Below are positions 41,404 through 50,705 of a stretch of DNA of 64,000 bases, one piece after another; position 1 is the first letter of the stretch; each line of letters begins with the position of its first letter. The position numbers were made by a program, and so were the translations under genes. The DNA is from Streptomyces violascens (GTDB lineage: Bacteria > Actinomycetota > Actinomycetes > Streptomycetales > Streptomycetaceae): contig NZ_BMUA01000014.1 in assembly GCF_014649955.1 (NCBI RefSeq), positions 124,001 through 188,000 of the forward strand, in the 5' to 3' direction. The notes beneath the pieces are model-generated. The model was not told the origin of the DNA, searched no databases, and was given only the letters and a program-made list of their open reading frames with translations.

Positions 41404-44400
41404 CTACGGCGCCGCCGCGTCGATGGCCTTCACGATGCGCTTGTCGGAGACCGGGAACGCCGTGCCGAGCGCGTGCGCGAAGTAGCTCACCCGGAGCTCC
41501 TCGATCATCCAGCGGATGTCCAGGACCTGCTGCGGAACGGGCCGCCCCTGCGGCAGCTGTTCGAGCAGCCACGCGTATTCGTCCTGCATCTCGTGGACCT
41601 TCTCCATGCGCGTGGTGTCGCGCTGGACGGCCGTCGGCATCTGCTGGAGCCGACGGTCCACCGCGACCAGGTAGCGCATCAGGTCGGGCAGCCGCTTGAG
41701 GCCGGTCTTCGTGACGAAGCCGGGCGGCACGAGGGCCGCCAGCTGGTTCCGTACGTCCGTGACGTTGTTGACCAGGGTCAGGCTGTTCGTGGCCTTCAGG
41801 CGGCGCTCACAGGCCTGCCAGGCGGCCAGGATCTGCTGCACCTGGCCGACCGTGCGCACCGTCGCGTCCACCAGGTCCGCCCGCACCTTGTCGTACAGCT
41901 TGCGGAACGATTCCTCGTCCCACGCCGGGCCGCCGTGGTCCGCGATCAGTTTGTCCGCGGCCGCCATGGCGCAGTCGTCGAAGAGCGCCTGGATCGAGCC
42001 GTGCGGATTGCGGGACAGGGCGAGCTTCTGCTGGTTGGTCAGCTTGTCCGAGGCGAACTTGGCCGGGTTCACCGGAATGTTCAGCAGGATCAGCTTCCGG
42101 GTGCCGCGCCACATCGCCTGCTGCTGCTCGGCCTCGGTGTCGAAGAGCCGTACGGAGACGGAATCGCCCGCGTCCACGAGCGCCGGGAACGCCTTCACCG
42201 GCTGGCCGGCTCTGCGCGTCTCGAAGACCTTCGTCAGGGTGCCGATCGTCCAGTCCGTGAGGCCCGAGCGCTCGATGGACTCGCCCGAGGGGCCCGCGGT
42301 GGCCGCGGCGGCCTTGGAGAGGGCCTGACGGGCCTTCGGGCGCAGCTTGAGCTTGAGCGCCTCCAGGTCCTTGTCCTCGGCGAGGTTGCGGCGCCGCTCG
42401 TCGACGATCCGGAACGTGATCTTGAGGTGGTCCGGCACCCGGGACAGGTCGAAGTCGTCGGCCGTGACCGGAACACCCACCATCCGCTGGAGCTCGCGGG
42501 CCAGCGTCACCGGCAGCGGCTCCTGCAGCGGCACCGCGCGCTCCAGGAACTTCGAGGCGTAGTTCGGCGCCGGTACGTAATGGCGGCGGATCGGCTTGGG
42601 CAGGGAGCGGATCAGCTCCGTGACGACCTCTTCGCGCAGGCCCGGGATCTGCCAGTCGAAGCCCTCGTCGGTGACCTGGTTCAGGACCTGGAGCGGCACG
42701 TGCACGGTCACGCCGTCCGCGTCCGCGCCCGGCTCGAACTGGTAGGTCACCCGGAACTTCAGCGGGCCCTGGCGCCAGGAGTCCGGATAGTCGTCCTTGG
42801 TGACGGCCCCGGCCTTCTCGTTGATGAGCATCTCGCGCTCGAAATCGAGGAGTTCGGGCTCGTCGCGCCGCTTGTGCTTCCACCAGGAGTCGAAGTGCGC
42901 GCCGGACACGACGTGTTCGGGCACCCGCTGGTCGTAGAAGTCGTACAGCGTCTCGTCGTCCACGAGGATGTCGCGGCGGCGGGCGCGGTGCTCCAACTCC
43001 TCGACCTCGGTGAGGAGTTTGCGGTTGTCCGAGAAGAACTTGTGGTGCGTGCGCCAGTCGCCCTCGACCAGCGCGTTGCGGATGAACAGCTCGCGCGAGG
43101 CCTCGGGATCGATGCGGCCGTAGTTGACCTTGCGGTTGGCCACGATCGGCACGCCGTACAGCGTCACGCGCTCGTACGCCATGACCGCGGCCTGGTCCTT
43201 CTCCCAGTGCGGCTCGCTGTAGGTGCGCTTGACCAGGTGCTGGGCGAGCGGCTCGATCCACTCGGGCTCGACCTTGGCGTTGACCCGGGCCCACAGCCGG
43301 GACGTCTCCACCAGCTCCGCCGACATCACGAGCTTGGGCTGCTTCTTGAACAGCGCCGAGCCCGGGAAGATCGCGAACTTGGCGCTGCGGGCGCCGAGGT
43401 ACTCGTTCTTGTCGGTGTCCTTGAGCCCGATGTGCGAGAGCAGGCCGGCCAGGAGGGAGGTGTGGACGGACTGCTCCGGCGCGTCCTCCTCGTTGAGGTG
43501 GATGCCCATGGTCTTGGCGACCGTACGCAGCTGCGAGTAGATGTCCTGCCACTCGCGGATGCGCAGGAAGTTCAGGTACTCCTGCTTGCACATCCGGCGG
43601 AAGGAGCTGGAGCCGCGCTCCTTCTGCTGCTCGCGTACGTACCGCCACAGGTTGAGGTAGGCGAGGAAGTCGGACGTCTCGTCCTTGAAGCGGGCGTGCT
43701 GCTGGTCGGCCTGGGCCTGCTTCTCGCTCGGGCGCTCGCGCGGATCCTGGATGGAGAGCGCGGCCGCGATGACCATGACCTCGCGTACGCAGCCGTTGCG
43801 GTCGGCCTCCAGGACCATGCGGGCCAGGCGCGGGTCCACGGGAAGCTGGCTCAGCTTGCGGCCCTGCTGGGTGAGGCGCTTCTTCGGATCCTTCTCCGTG
43901 GGGTCCAACGCCCCCAATTCCTGGAGGAGTTGGACGCCGTCGCGGATGTTGCGGTGGTCCGGCGGGTCGATGAACGGGAACTTCTCGATGTCGCCGAGGC
44001 CGGCCGCGGTCATCTGGAGGATGACGGAGGCGAGGTTCGTACGGAGGATCTCCGCGTCGGTGAACTCGGGCCGCGTGACGAAGTCGTCCTCGCTGTACAA
44101 GCGGATGCAGATGCCGTCGCTCGTACGGCCGCAGCGGCCCTTGCGCTGGTTGGCGCTGGCCTGGCTGACCGGCTCGATCGGCAGGCGCTGCACCTTGGTG
44201 CGGTGGCTGTAGCGCGAGATGCGGGCGGTGCCCGGGTCGATGACGTACTTGATGCCGGGGACGGTCAGCGAGGTCTCGGCGACGTTGGTCGCGAGCACGA
44301 TCCGGCGGCCGCTGTGCTGCTGGAAGACGCGGTGCTGCTCGGCGTGCGAGAGGCGCGCGTAGAGGGGGAGCACCTCGGTGAACCGGAGGTTCTTCTTGAT

Positions 44401-45324
44401 CAGCGCGTCCGCCGTGTCGCGGATCTCGCGTTCGCCGGACAGGAAGACCAGGATGTCGCCGGGGCCCTCGGACTGGAGCTCGTCCACGGCGTCGCAGATC
44501 GCGGTGATCTGGTCGCGGTCGGAATCCTCGGAGTCCTCTTCGAGCAGCGGGCGGTAACGCACCTCGACCGGATACGTACGGCCGCTGACCTCGACGATCG
44601 GGGCGTCCCCGAAGTGCCGCGAGAAGCGCTCGGGGTCGATGGTCGCCGAGGTGATGACGACCTTCAGGTCGGGGCGCTTCGGCAGCAGCTGGGCCAGATA
44701 GCCGAGCAGGAAGTCGATGTTGAGGGACCGCTCGTGGGCCTCGTCGATGATGATCGTGTCGTAGCCGCGCAGCTCGCGGTCCGTCTGGATCTCGGCGAGC
44801 AGGATGCCGTCCGTCATCAGCTTCACGAACGTGGCGTCCTGGTCGACCTGGTCGGTGAACCGGACCTTCCAGCCGACGGCCTCGCCCAGCGGAACGTTCA
44901 GTTCCTCCGCGATGCGGTCAGCGACCGTGCGGGCCGCGATCCGGCGGGGCTGGGTGTGCCCGATCATGCCGCGCAGGCCCCGGCCCAGCTCCATGCAGAT
45001 CTTGGGGATCTGGGTGGTCTTGCCCGAGCCGGTCTCACCCGCGACGATCACGACCTGGTGGTCGCGTATCGCCTGAAGGATCTCGTCCTTCTTCTGGCTG
45101 ACCGGGAGCTGCTCGGGGTAACTGACCTCGGGCATGCGGGCGGACCGCCGGGCGATGCGGTCGGCGGACTTCTGGGCCTCGGCGGCGATCTCGTCGAGCA
45201 CGGCCTGCCGGGCCTCGGGCTTACGGATGCGGCGGGCGCCTTCGAGACGGCGGCCGAGCCGGTGGGCGTCGCGCAGCGAGGCCCCGTCGAGCAGCGTCTG
45301 GAGATCGGCGAAGGAAGTAGACAT
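41404..45324 (-). CDS. hrpA: ATP-dependent RNA helicase HrpA
   Basis: The product has 1306 residues, the usual length. It is a DEAH-box RNA helicase that in E. coli resolves stalled ribosomes and processes mRNA. Walker A (G-E-T-G-S-G-K-T-T, about 94-102), D-E-A-H-E-R-S (about 197-203), S-A-T (about 225) and motif VI (QRKGRCGR) are present. After the helicase core come the HA2, OB-fold and the long HrpA-specific C-terminal region (DUF3418). It lies on the minus strand, divergent from the secreted protein gene at 45409. Confidence 0.96.
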   Translation of the reverse strand: MSTSFADLQTLLDGASLRDAHRLGRRLEGARRIRKPEARQAVLDEIAAEAQKSADRIARRSARMPEVSYPEQLPVSQKKDEILQAIRDHQVVIVAGETGSGKTTQIPKICMELGRGLRGMIGHTQPRRIAARTVADRIAEELNVPLGEAVGWKVRFTDQVDQDATFVKLMTDGILLAEIQTDRELRGYDTIIIDEAHERSLNIDFLLGYLAQLLPKRPDLKVVITSATIDPERFSRHFGDAPIVEVSGRTYPVEVRYRPLLEEDSEDSDRDQITAICDAVDELQSEGPGDILVFLSGEREIRDTADALIKKNLRFTEVLPLYARLSHAEQHRVFQQHSGRRIVLATNVAETSLTVPGIKYVIDPGTARISRYSHRTKVQRLPIEPVSQASANQRKGRCGRTSDGICIRLYSEDDFVTRPEFTDAEILRTNLASVILQMTAAGLGDIEKFPFIDPPDHRNIRDGVQLLQELGALDPTEKDPKKRLTQQGRKLSQLPVDPRLARMVLEADRNGCVREVMVIAAALSIQDPRERPSEKQAQADQQHARFKDETSDFLAYLNLWRYVREQQKERGSSSFRRMCKQEYLNFLRIREWQDIYSQLRTVAKTMGIHLNEEDAPEQSVHTSLLAGLLSHIGLKDTDKNEYLGARSAKFAIFPGSALFKKQPKLVMSAELVETSRLWARVNAKVEPEWIEPLAQHLVKRTYSEPHWEKDQAAVMAYERVTLYGVPIVANRKVNYGRIDPEASRELFIRNALVEGDWRTHHKFFSDNRKLLTEVEELEHRARRRDILVDDETLYDFYDQRVPEHVVSGAHFDSWWKHKRRDEPELLDFEREMLINEKAGAVTKDDYPDSWRQGPLKFRVTYQFEPGADADGVTVHVPLQVLNQVTDEGFDWQIPGLREEVVTELIRSLPKPIRRHYVPAPNYASKFLERAVPLQEPLPVTLARELQRMVGVPVTADDFDLSRVPDHLKITFRIVDERRRNLAEDKDLEALKLKLRPKARQALSKAAAATAGPSGESIERSGLTDWTIGTLTKVFETRRAGQPVKAFPALVDAGDSVSVRLFDTEAEQQQAMWRGTRKLILLNIPVNPAKFASDKLTNQQKLALSRNPHGSIQALFDDCAMAAADKLIADHGGPAWDEESFRKLYDKVRADLVDATVRTVGQVQQILAAWQACERRLKATNSLTLVNNVTDVRNQLAALVPPGFVTKTGLKRLPDLMRYLVAVDRRLQQMPTAVQRDTTRMEKVHEMQDEYAWLLEQLPQGRPVPQQVLDIRWMIEELRVSYFAHALGTAFPVSDKRIVKAIDAAAP

Positions 45325-45408
45325 ACCTGATTCAGGATCTCACCCGCCGAGGACGAGTGGCGAACGCATTTAGGCGCGCTCCCGGACCCACCCCGTACCA
45401 TTTCGGGC

Positions 45409-45786
45409 ATGCCCCGCTCCCGTGCCCCGCGCCGCCGCCTCACCGCGGTGCTGCTCATGGTGCTCGGGGTGCTCGCGGTGGCGCTGTGCGGGCCGACCCC
45501 GGCGGCTTCGGCCGCGCCCGCGGGCGCCGTGGCGAAGAAGGCATCGGCGCCCGCCTTCACGGACGGCTCGGCCGCGCCCGGCTGCAAGCAGGGTGGTCAG
45601 CACCAGGATTCCGATCCGGCGGCTCCGGTCCGGGCCCGCTCCGCCCACGACCAGGCCCCGGTCCTGGAGGACCGCGTCGCCCCCGCCGCGCTGTGCGGCC
45701 TGTACGCGGCCCACCGCAACCCGCCGGTGCGCGGCCCCACGCTCAGCGCGCCCACCCCCGTCGAACTCTCGGTGCTCAGGGTCTAG
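45409..45786 (+). CDS. Secreted protein of unknown function
   Basis: The product has 125 residues. The N-terminal signal peptide has basic S-R-A-P-R-R-R, hydrophobic L-T-A-V-L-L-M-V-L-G-V-L-A-V-A-L and cleavage near A-S-A-A-P (about 33-36). The mature part is short, rich in Ala and Pro, with two cysteines. No domain is recognised. It precedes a thiol-oxidoreductase pair by 72 bases on the same strand. Confidence 0.7.
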   Translation: MPRSRAPRRRLTAVLLMVLGVLAVALCGPTPAASAAPAGAVAKKASAPAFTDGSAAPGCKQGGQHQDSDPAAPVRARSAHDQAPVLEDRVAPAALCGLYAAHRNPPVRGPTLSAPTPVELSVLRV

Positions 45787-45858
45787 ACGCCGGTCCCGCC
45801 TTCTCGCGACCGCCGTCCCCTTATCCGTACGCATTTTTCGTACGCACCGGAGTTCCGC

Positions 45859-46626
45859 ATGCCCAAGAACACGAAGTCCAGCAAGAACAGCAAGCCGAGC
45901 AAGAGCGCCGCGAAGCCCGCCGCCACGTCCCGCAAGCCGATCCTGATCGGCATCGCCGCGGTGGCCGCCGCAGCCGTCCTCGGGATCGCCTCCTACCAGG
46001 CGACCTCCCCGGACGCGAAGCCCACCGTCAACGACTCCGCGTCCACCGCCGACCCGGCCGCCGGCGCCCACCCCGAGCTGGAGAAGCTGGCCCGCCGCGA
46101 CGCCAAGGACCCGCTCGCCCAGGGCCGCGCGGACGCGCCCGTCGTCATGATCGAGTACGCCGACTTCAAGTGCTCGTACTGCGGCAAGTTCGCCCGCGAC
46201 ACGGAGCCCGAACTCGTGAAGAACTACGTCGACAACGGCACCCTGCGCATCGAGTGGCGCAACTTCCCGATCTTCGGTGCCGAGTCGGAGGCCGCCGCGC
46301 GCGGGGCCTGGGCGGCCGGGCAGCAGGGGAAGTTCTGGCAGTTCCACGCGGCGGCGTACGCGGAGGGCTCCAAGGAGAAGGGGTTCGGCGCGGACCGCCT
46401 GAAGGAGCTCGCCAAGGAGGCCGGCGTGCCGGACGCGGCCCGCTTCGCGACGGACCTGGACAGTGCCGCGGCCAAGGCGGCCGTGAAGAAGGACCAGGAC
46501 GAGGCGTACGGCCTCGGCGCCAGCTCCACCCCCTCCTTCCTCATCAACGGCACCCCCATCGCGGGCGCCCAGCCGATGGACGCGTTCGCGCAGGCCGTCG
46601 AGGCGGCGGCGAAGGCGAAGAAGTGA
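45859..46626 (+). CDS. Membrane-anchored DsbA-like thioredoxin-fold oxidoreductase
   Basis: The product has 255 residues. A basic cytoplasmic head and one membrane helix (about 27-46) precede a DsbA-type domain with C105-S-Y-C108 in E-Y-A-D-F-K-C-S-Y-C-G-K and a cis-proline loop S-S-T-P-S-F-L-I-N-G. Such proteins oxidise or isomerise disulfides outside the membrane. The stop overlaps the GTG of ccdA by four bases, so the CcdA-like partner that passes electrons across the membrane is made with it. Confidence 0.9.
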   Translation: MPKNTKSSKNSKPSKSAAKPAATSRKPILIGIAAVAAAAVLGIASYQATSPDAKPTVNDSASTADPAAGAHPELEKLARRDAKDPLAQGRADAPVVMIEYADFKCSYCGKFARDTEPELVKNYVDNGTLRIEWRNFPIFGAESEAAARGAWAAGQQGKFWQFHAAAYAEGSKEKGFGADRLKELAKEAGVPDAARFATDLDSAAAKAAVKKDQDEAYGLGASSTPSFLINGTPIAGAQPMDAFAQAVEAAAKAKK

Positions 46627-47462
46627 CCCCGAACATCGGTTACCTCGCCGCGTTCCTGGGCGGTCTGCTCGCGCTGCTCAGCCCGTGCAGCGCGCTGCTC
46701 CTGCCCGCGTTCTTCGCGTACTCGATCTCCAGCCGCACCAAGCTGCTCGCCCGCACCGGCATCTTCTACGCGGGCCTGGCCACCACCCTCGTCCCGCTGG
46801 GCGCGGCGGGCTCGTACGCGGGCCGGATCTTCTACGGCCACCGGGATCAGCTGGTGCTCTTCGGCGGCTGGCTGATCATCGCGCTCGGCGTCGCGCAGAT
46901 CGTCGGCATGGGCTTCGCGAGCCGCCGCATGACGGAGCTGTCCGGGAAGATCCGCCCCACGACCGCGCTGTCCGTGTACGCCCTGGGCGCGGTCTACGGC
47001 CTCGCCGGGTTCTGCGCGGGCCCCATCCTGGGGAGTGTCCTGACGGTGGCGGCGGTGAGCGGCAGCCCGGTCTACGGCGGTCTGCTCCTCGCGGTGTACG
47101 CCCTGGGCATGGCCGTCCCGCTCTTCCTCCTGGCCCTGCTCTGGGAGCGCTTCGAACTGGGCGGCCGCAAATGGCTGCGCGGCAGGGTGCTGAAGGTGGG
47201 TCGCTTCGAACTCCACACGACGTCCTTGCTGTCGGGCTTGTTCTTCATCGCCCTGGGCGCGCTGTTCCTGGCGTACGACGGGGCGACGGCGTTGCCGGGG
47301 CTGCTGGATGTGGACGACTCGTACGCGGTGGAGGAGTGGACGAAGGGGATCGCGGACGCGGTGCCGGACTGGGCCCTGTTGACCGTGGTGGCCGCGCTGG
47401 TGGCGGTCGTCCTGGGCGTACGGGGCTGGCGGGCGCGCTCCCGGGAGCCGGAGGAAACCTGA
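46623..47462 (+). CDS. ccdA: CcdA-type thiol-disulfide electron carrier, membrane protein
   Basis: The product has 279 residues with six or seven membrane helices. The conserved cysteines are in L-S-P-C-S-A-L-L-L-P (about residue 22) and G-F-C-A-G-P-I-L-G (about 130), which shuttle reducing power from cytoplasmic thioredoxin to outer proteins. It starts at GTG inside the stop of the DsbA-like gene (GTGA). Confidence 0.9.
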   Translation: MTPNIGYLAAFLGGLLALLSPCSALLLPAFFAYSISSRTKLLARTGIFYAGLATTLVPLGAAGSYAGRIFYGHRDQLVLFGGWLIIALGVAQIVGMGFASRRMTELSGKIRPTTALSVYALGAVYGLAGFCAGPILGSVLTVAAVSGSPVYGGLLLAVYALGMAVPLFLLALLWERFELGGRKWLRGRVLKVGRFELHTTSLLSGLFFIALGALFLAYDGATALPGLLDVDDSYAVEEWTKGIADAVPDWALLTVVAALVAVVLGVRGWRARSREPEET

Positions 47463-47519
47463 GTCGAGGGGAGGGGCCCGCTGAGGGGCGGGCCCCGGCC
47501 GGGCACGTCCTGGACACGA

Positions 47520-47550
47520 CGAAGGCCCCGTTCGATGAACGGGGCCTTCG
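47520..47550. terminator. Terminator between ccdA and tRNA-Phe
   Basis: 14-bp stem CGAAGGCCCCGTTC (47520-47533 with 47537-47550), shared by converging units. Confidence 0.8.
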
Positions 47551-47555
47551 GGTGG

Positions 47556-47629
47556 TGGCTGGGGCCGGGGTCGAACCGGCGACCTATCGCTTTTCAGGCG
47601 ATCGCTCGTACCAACTGAGCTACCCAGCC
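47556..47629 (-). tRNA. tRNA-Phe(GAA)
   Basis: 74 bases, acceptor GGCTGGG/CCCAGCC, anticodon loop CTGAAAA; CCA is encoded (47553-47555). Last of a Glu-Asp-Phe cluster read leftward. Confidence 0.95.
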
Positions 47630-47655
47630 ACGTAGTCCACCGAAGTGAACTACAG

Positions 47656-47730
47656 CGGTCCTGACGGGATTTGAACCCGCGGCCTCCACCTTGACAGGGT
47701 GGCGAGCACTCCAAACTGCTCCACAGGACC
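47656..47730 (-). tRNA. tRNA-Asp(GTC), second copy
   Basis: 75 bases, same sequence as the gene at 41239-41313; anticodon GTC. Confidence 0.95.
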
Positions 47731-47768
47731 AAGCTTGCGCGAGAACAAGTCTCGCACAGGATTGTGCG

Positions 47769-47841
47769 TGCCCCCAACGGGATTCGAACCCGTGCTACCG
47801 CCTTGAAAGGGCGGCGTCCTGGGCCACTAGACGATGAGGGC
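47769..47841 (-). tRNA. tRNA-Glu(TTC)
   Basis: 73 bases, acceptor GCCCTCA paired with TGGGGGC, anticodon loop CTTTCAA. First of the Glu-Asp-Phe cluster. Confidence 0.95.
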
Positions 47842-47933
47842 TAATTGGCCCGCCTGGGCGCTTCGCAGCGCGTCGGGGACGTGAGAAGCATATGGGATGC
47901 GGGGAGGTATCGCCAAAACGGTTTCCCGGGAGG

Positions 47934-49361
47934 TCACCGGGGCGTGGGCAGATGGCGGCTCACCTCGGCCGTGGTCAGGCCCAGGCCGCCCAGGGTCACC
48001 TCGTCCCAGGCCTGGAGGTGGTGGGTGCCGCTGTCCAGGTAGAGGACCGAGGCGCGGACCTGCTCCGGTTCCTTGTTCTGCAGCGCGCGCAGGCCTCCGC
48101 CGCCCGTGGAGCCCTCCACCTTCAGGCGGGTGCCCAGCTTCATGACCTCCGTCTCGCGGCGGTGGAGGTGGCCGGCGAGGGCCAGCGGGACCGTGCCGTC
48201 GGTCTCGCGCGCGGCGGCCGGCTCGTGGGTGACGGCGATGTCGGCCGGGGTGCCCGCGCGGGCCTGGGCGCGGAGGGCGGCGGCGAGCCGGCTCCCTGCC
48301 GTGCGTTCGGCACCGTCGGGATCGGTGTCCGCCGTCGAGCGGTCCGGGGTGAACTCGGGGTCGCCCATCCCCGCGATGCGTACGCCCGCGATCGTGACGG
48401 TCCGCCCGTCGTCCAGGACGTGCGCGTTCTTCAGCCCGGCGACGTAGCGCTGGGTCTCCGCCGAGTCGTGGTTGCCGCGCACCCAGACGTACGGGGCGCC
48501 GAGGTCGGGGATCGCGTCCAGGAAGCGGTTCTCGGCGGTGCTGCCGTGGTCCATGGTGTCGCCGGAGTCGATGATCACGTCGATCCGGTACTGGGTGACG
48601 AGCGAGGCGATGATGTGCCACGCGGCCGGGTTGAGGTGGATGTCGGAGACGTGCAGGACGCGCAGGGTGGCCGGGTCCGGCTGGTAGGCGGGGAGGGTGG
48701 AGGCGGCGTCGTACAGCTTGGTGACGTTGGTGACGAGCTTCGCCAACTCCTGCTGGTAGACGCCGAATTCGGTCACGATCGAGCGTGCGTTGCCGACGAC
48801 CTGCGGGGCCGAGGTGAGCAGCCCCGAGTACTTCGGCTCCATCACCGACTCCGGGTTCCAGGTCGCGTACGCGGACAGGCCGCACGCGGCGAGCAGGGCG
48901 AGGGAGAGGCCGCCGGCGGCCAGGGCGCGGCGGGGGCGGCGGTACACGGCCAGGCCGAGCGCCGTCGCGCCGGAGACGACCGCGACGCAGGAGCGCAGCG
49001 CCACGTCCCGGGTGCCGTGGCCGACGTCGCGGGTGATCTCCTGCTGGAGGCCGGAGATCCGCTCGGGGTGGCTGACCAGGGCCTGGGCGCGGTCGGGGTC
49101 GAGCCGGTCGACGTCGACGTCCAGGCGGAGCGGCGCCAGGTGGGAGCGCAGTTCGAGGGCGCCGAGCGGCGACACGTTGATCTTGGTGCCGCCGGTCAGG
49201 GAGGGCCGCAGGGTCATGGTGGTGTCCATGGGACCCACCGGGGTGCGTACGTTGCCGACGACGAGGAGCCCGAGCCAGGCGCCGATCAGTACGACGCAGC
49301 ACAGGCCCGCCGCCCGTGCCAGGGCCTGACGGCTCGCGGACATGGCTCGCATTGGGGCCAT
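47934..49361 (-). CDS. Membrane-anchored calcineurin-like metallophosphoesterase
   Basis: The product has 475 residues. One membrane helix near the start (about 15-36) and two near 120-165 anchor it. The C-terminal phosphoesterase domain has all metal motifs: H-V-S-D-I-H-L (about 241), D-S-G-D-T-M-D-H (about 266), V-R-G-N-H-D-S (about 294), V-T-H-E-P and A-G-H-L-H-R. The substrate is unknown; the family cleaves phosphodiesters of lipids or nucleotides. Divergent from the small zincin gene. Confidence 0.9.
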   Translation of the reverse strand: MAPMRAMSASRQALARAAGLCCVVLIGAWLGLLVVGNVRTPVGPMDTTMTLRPSLTGGTKINVSPLGALELRSHLAPLRLDVDVDRLDPDRAQALVSHPERISGLQQEITRDVGHGTRDVALRSCVAVVSGATALGLAVYRRPRRALAAGGLSLALLAACGLSAYATWNPESVMEPKYSGLLTSAPQVVGNARSIVTEFGVYQQELAKLVTNVTKLYDAASTLPAYQPDPATLRVLHVSDIHLNPAAWHIIASLVTQYRIDVIIDSGDTMDHGSTAENRFLDAIPDLGAPYVWVRGNHDSAETQRYVAGLKNAHVLDDGRTVTIAGVRIAGMGDPEFTPDRSTADTDPDGAERTAGSRLAAALRAQARAGTPADIAVTHEPAAARETDGTVPLALAGHLHRRETEVMKLGTRLKVEGSTGGGGLRALQNKEPEQVRASVLYLDSGTHHLQAWDEVTLGGLGLTTAEVSRHLPTPR

Positions 49362-49411
49362 ATGCCCCCGCGGGCAGGTCGGTATGCCGATGCGTGACCG
49401 ACAATGGCCGG

Positions 49412-49762
49412 GTGCTGGAGATGACGCGCGAGGAGTTCGAGGAACTGGTCGGCGAGGCGCTGGACCGGATCCCGCCGGAGCTGACGCGGCTGATGGACAA
49501 CGTCGCGGTGTTCGTCGAGGACGAGCCGGCCGCCGACGACCCCGAGCTGCTCGGCCTCTACGAGGGAACCCCGCTCACCGACCGCGGCGAGTGGTACGCC
49601 GGAGTGCTCCCGGACCGGATCACCATCTACCGGGGCCCCACGCTGCGGATGTGCGCGACGCGCGAGGAGGTCGTCGCCGAGACGGAAGTGACGGTGGTTC
49701 ACGAGATCGCCCATCACTTCGGCATCGACGACGAGCGGCTGCACGCCCTCGGCTACGGGTGA
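49412..49762 (+). CDS. Minimal zincin metallopeptidase-like protein
   Basis: The product has 116 residues (GTG start, opening V-L-E-M-T-R-E-E-F; an in-frame GTG at 49394 would add six). The C-terminal signature V-V-H-E-I-A-H-H-F-G-I-D-D-E-R-L-H holds HExxHxxGxxD, the full zinc site of a small zincin family (DUF1025-like). No signal peptide, so cytoplasmic. Enzymatic activity of the family is little known. Confidence 0.88.
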   Translation: MLEMTREEFEELVGEALDRIPPELTRLMDNVAVFVEDEPAADDPELLGLYEGTPLTDRGEWYAGVLPDRITIYRGPTLRMCATREEVVAETEVTVVHEIAHHFGIDDERLHALGYG

Positions 49763-49949
49763 GACGCGAAGAGCTGCTTGTGCTCGGGTGAGGGCGAGTC
49801 CGTGCGCGGCGGTGCGGCCGCCCGGCCCCCTCGGGGCGCGCTCGGACGGATGTCGGGCGCAAGCCGGGTGCGGCCCGGGCGTGTCCCCGGCGGGGGGCCG
49901 GGAGTTGGAATCTACGTCCCCATCGCTCCTGTGTTCCGGAGGTGCCCCT

Positions 49950-50507
49950 GTGCGCCAGTTGACCACCCCTGTCCGCCTGGCCGAGCTGGCGGTGACCGTC
50001 CTGGTGCTCACGGCGTCGGCCGGCTGCATGAGCGTGAGCGACAACCGGGGCGGGCCGAAGCCGTCGGTGTCCGCCGGGCGGCACGGGGACGCGGCCGGGA
50101 CCGAGGAGGGCAAGGGCGGGCAGGGCGCGGCCAGGGGGCGTACCGGCAAGCACGACCCGAAGGCGCCGGGCGGTCCTTCCGGGGCGCCGAGCCCGAGCGG
50201 GTCGTCGTCCGGGTCGTCCGGGGCGCCGGGGGCGGCGGCCACGCCCTCGCCGGGCGTCCCGAAGCCGGGCGGCGGTCCGGGCCCGGCCAAGCCTCCGCAG
50301 GGCGGCCCCCCGCGGCCCTCCCCGTCGCCGAGCCGTCCGGTGCCGCCGGAGCCGCCCGCCTCGCCGTCGCCGACCCCGGTGCCGCCGACCCCGCCGGCCT
50401 CGCCGTCGACGACTCCGGGAGCCGACACGCACACCACCGCGCTGCGCGGCATTCAGGCTCCGTTCCAGCAGGAGCCGACCGCATCACCGCAGGTGGGACC
50501 GGTTTAG
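49950..50507 (+). CDS. Pro/Ser/Gly-rich lipoprotein
   Basis: The product has 185 residues from GTG 49950, behind ggagg at 49938-49942. A lipoprotein signal peptide runs through V-T-V-L-V-L-T-A-S-A-G-C with the lipidated Cys at about 29. The rest is low-complexity Pro/Ser/Gly/Lys, disordered, ending in a short conserved-looking T-A-L-R-G-I-Q-A-P-F. No domain. The stretch 49763-49949 holds no supported gene. Confidence 0.75.
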   Translation: MRQLTTPVRLAELAVTVLVLTASAGCMSVSDNRGGPKPSVSAGRHGDAAGTEEGKGGQGAARGRTGKHDPKAPGGPSGAPSPSGSSSGSSGAPGAAATPSPGVPKPGGGPGPAKPPQGGPPRPSPSPSRPVPPEPPASPSPTPVPPTPPASPSTTPGADTHTTALRGIQAPFQQEPTASPQVGPV

Positions 50508-50705
50508 GGGGACTCGGTTTGCCTTAGGGGGGTGAGGGTGCGTATGGTAGTAGATCGTTTGATCCCATTGCCCGGCGCCGACACAGAAGAGCGCCGTGTG
50601 GCGCGTACTCTCCCTAGCCGTGGCTGACCGCATTGAGGCGGTCGAATTGCGAATTCACGGAGTTGACGGGCGCGTGCCGAGACTCCGGAAGGTTTCGCAT
50701 TTCGC

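Noticed and set aside
41314..45330. Very long open frame (about 1340 codons) on the plus strand opposite hrpA
   Set aside because: It is a third-position GC shadow: the product is a Val/Leu/Arg/Asp-biased low-complexity string, and hrpA on the other strand has all its motifs.
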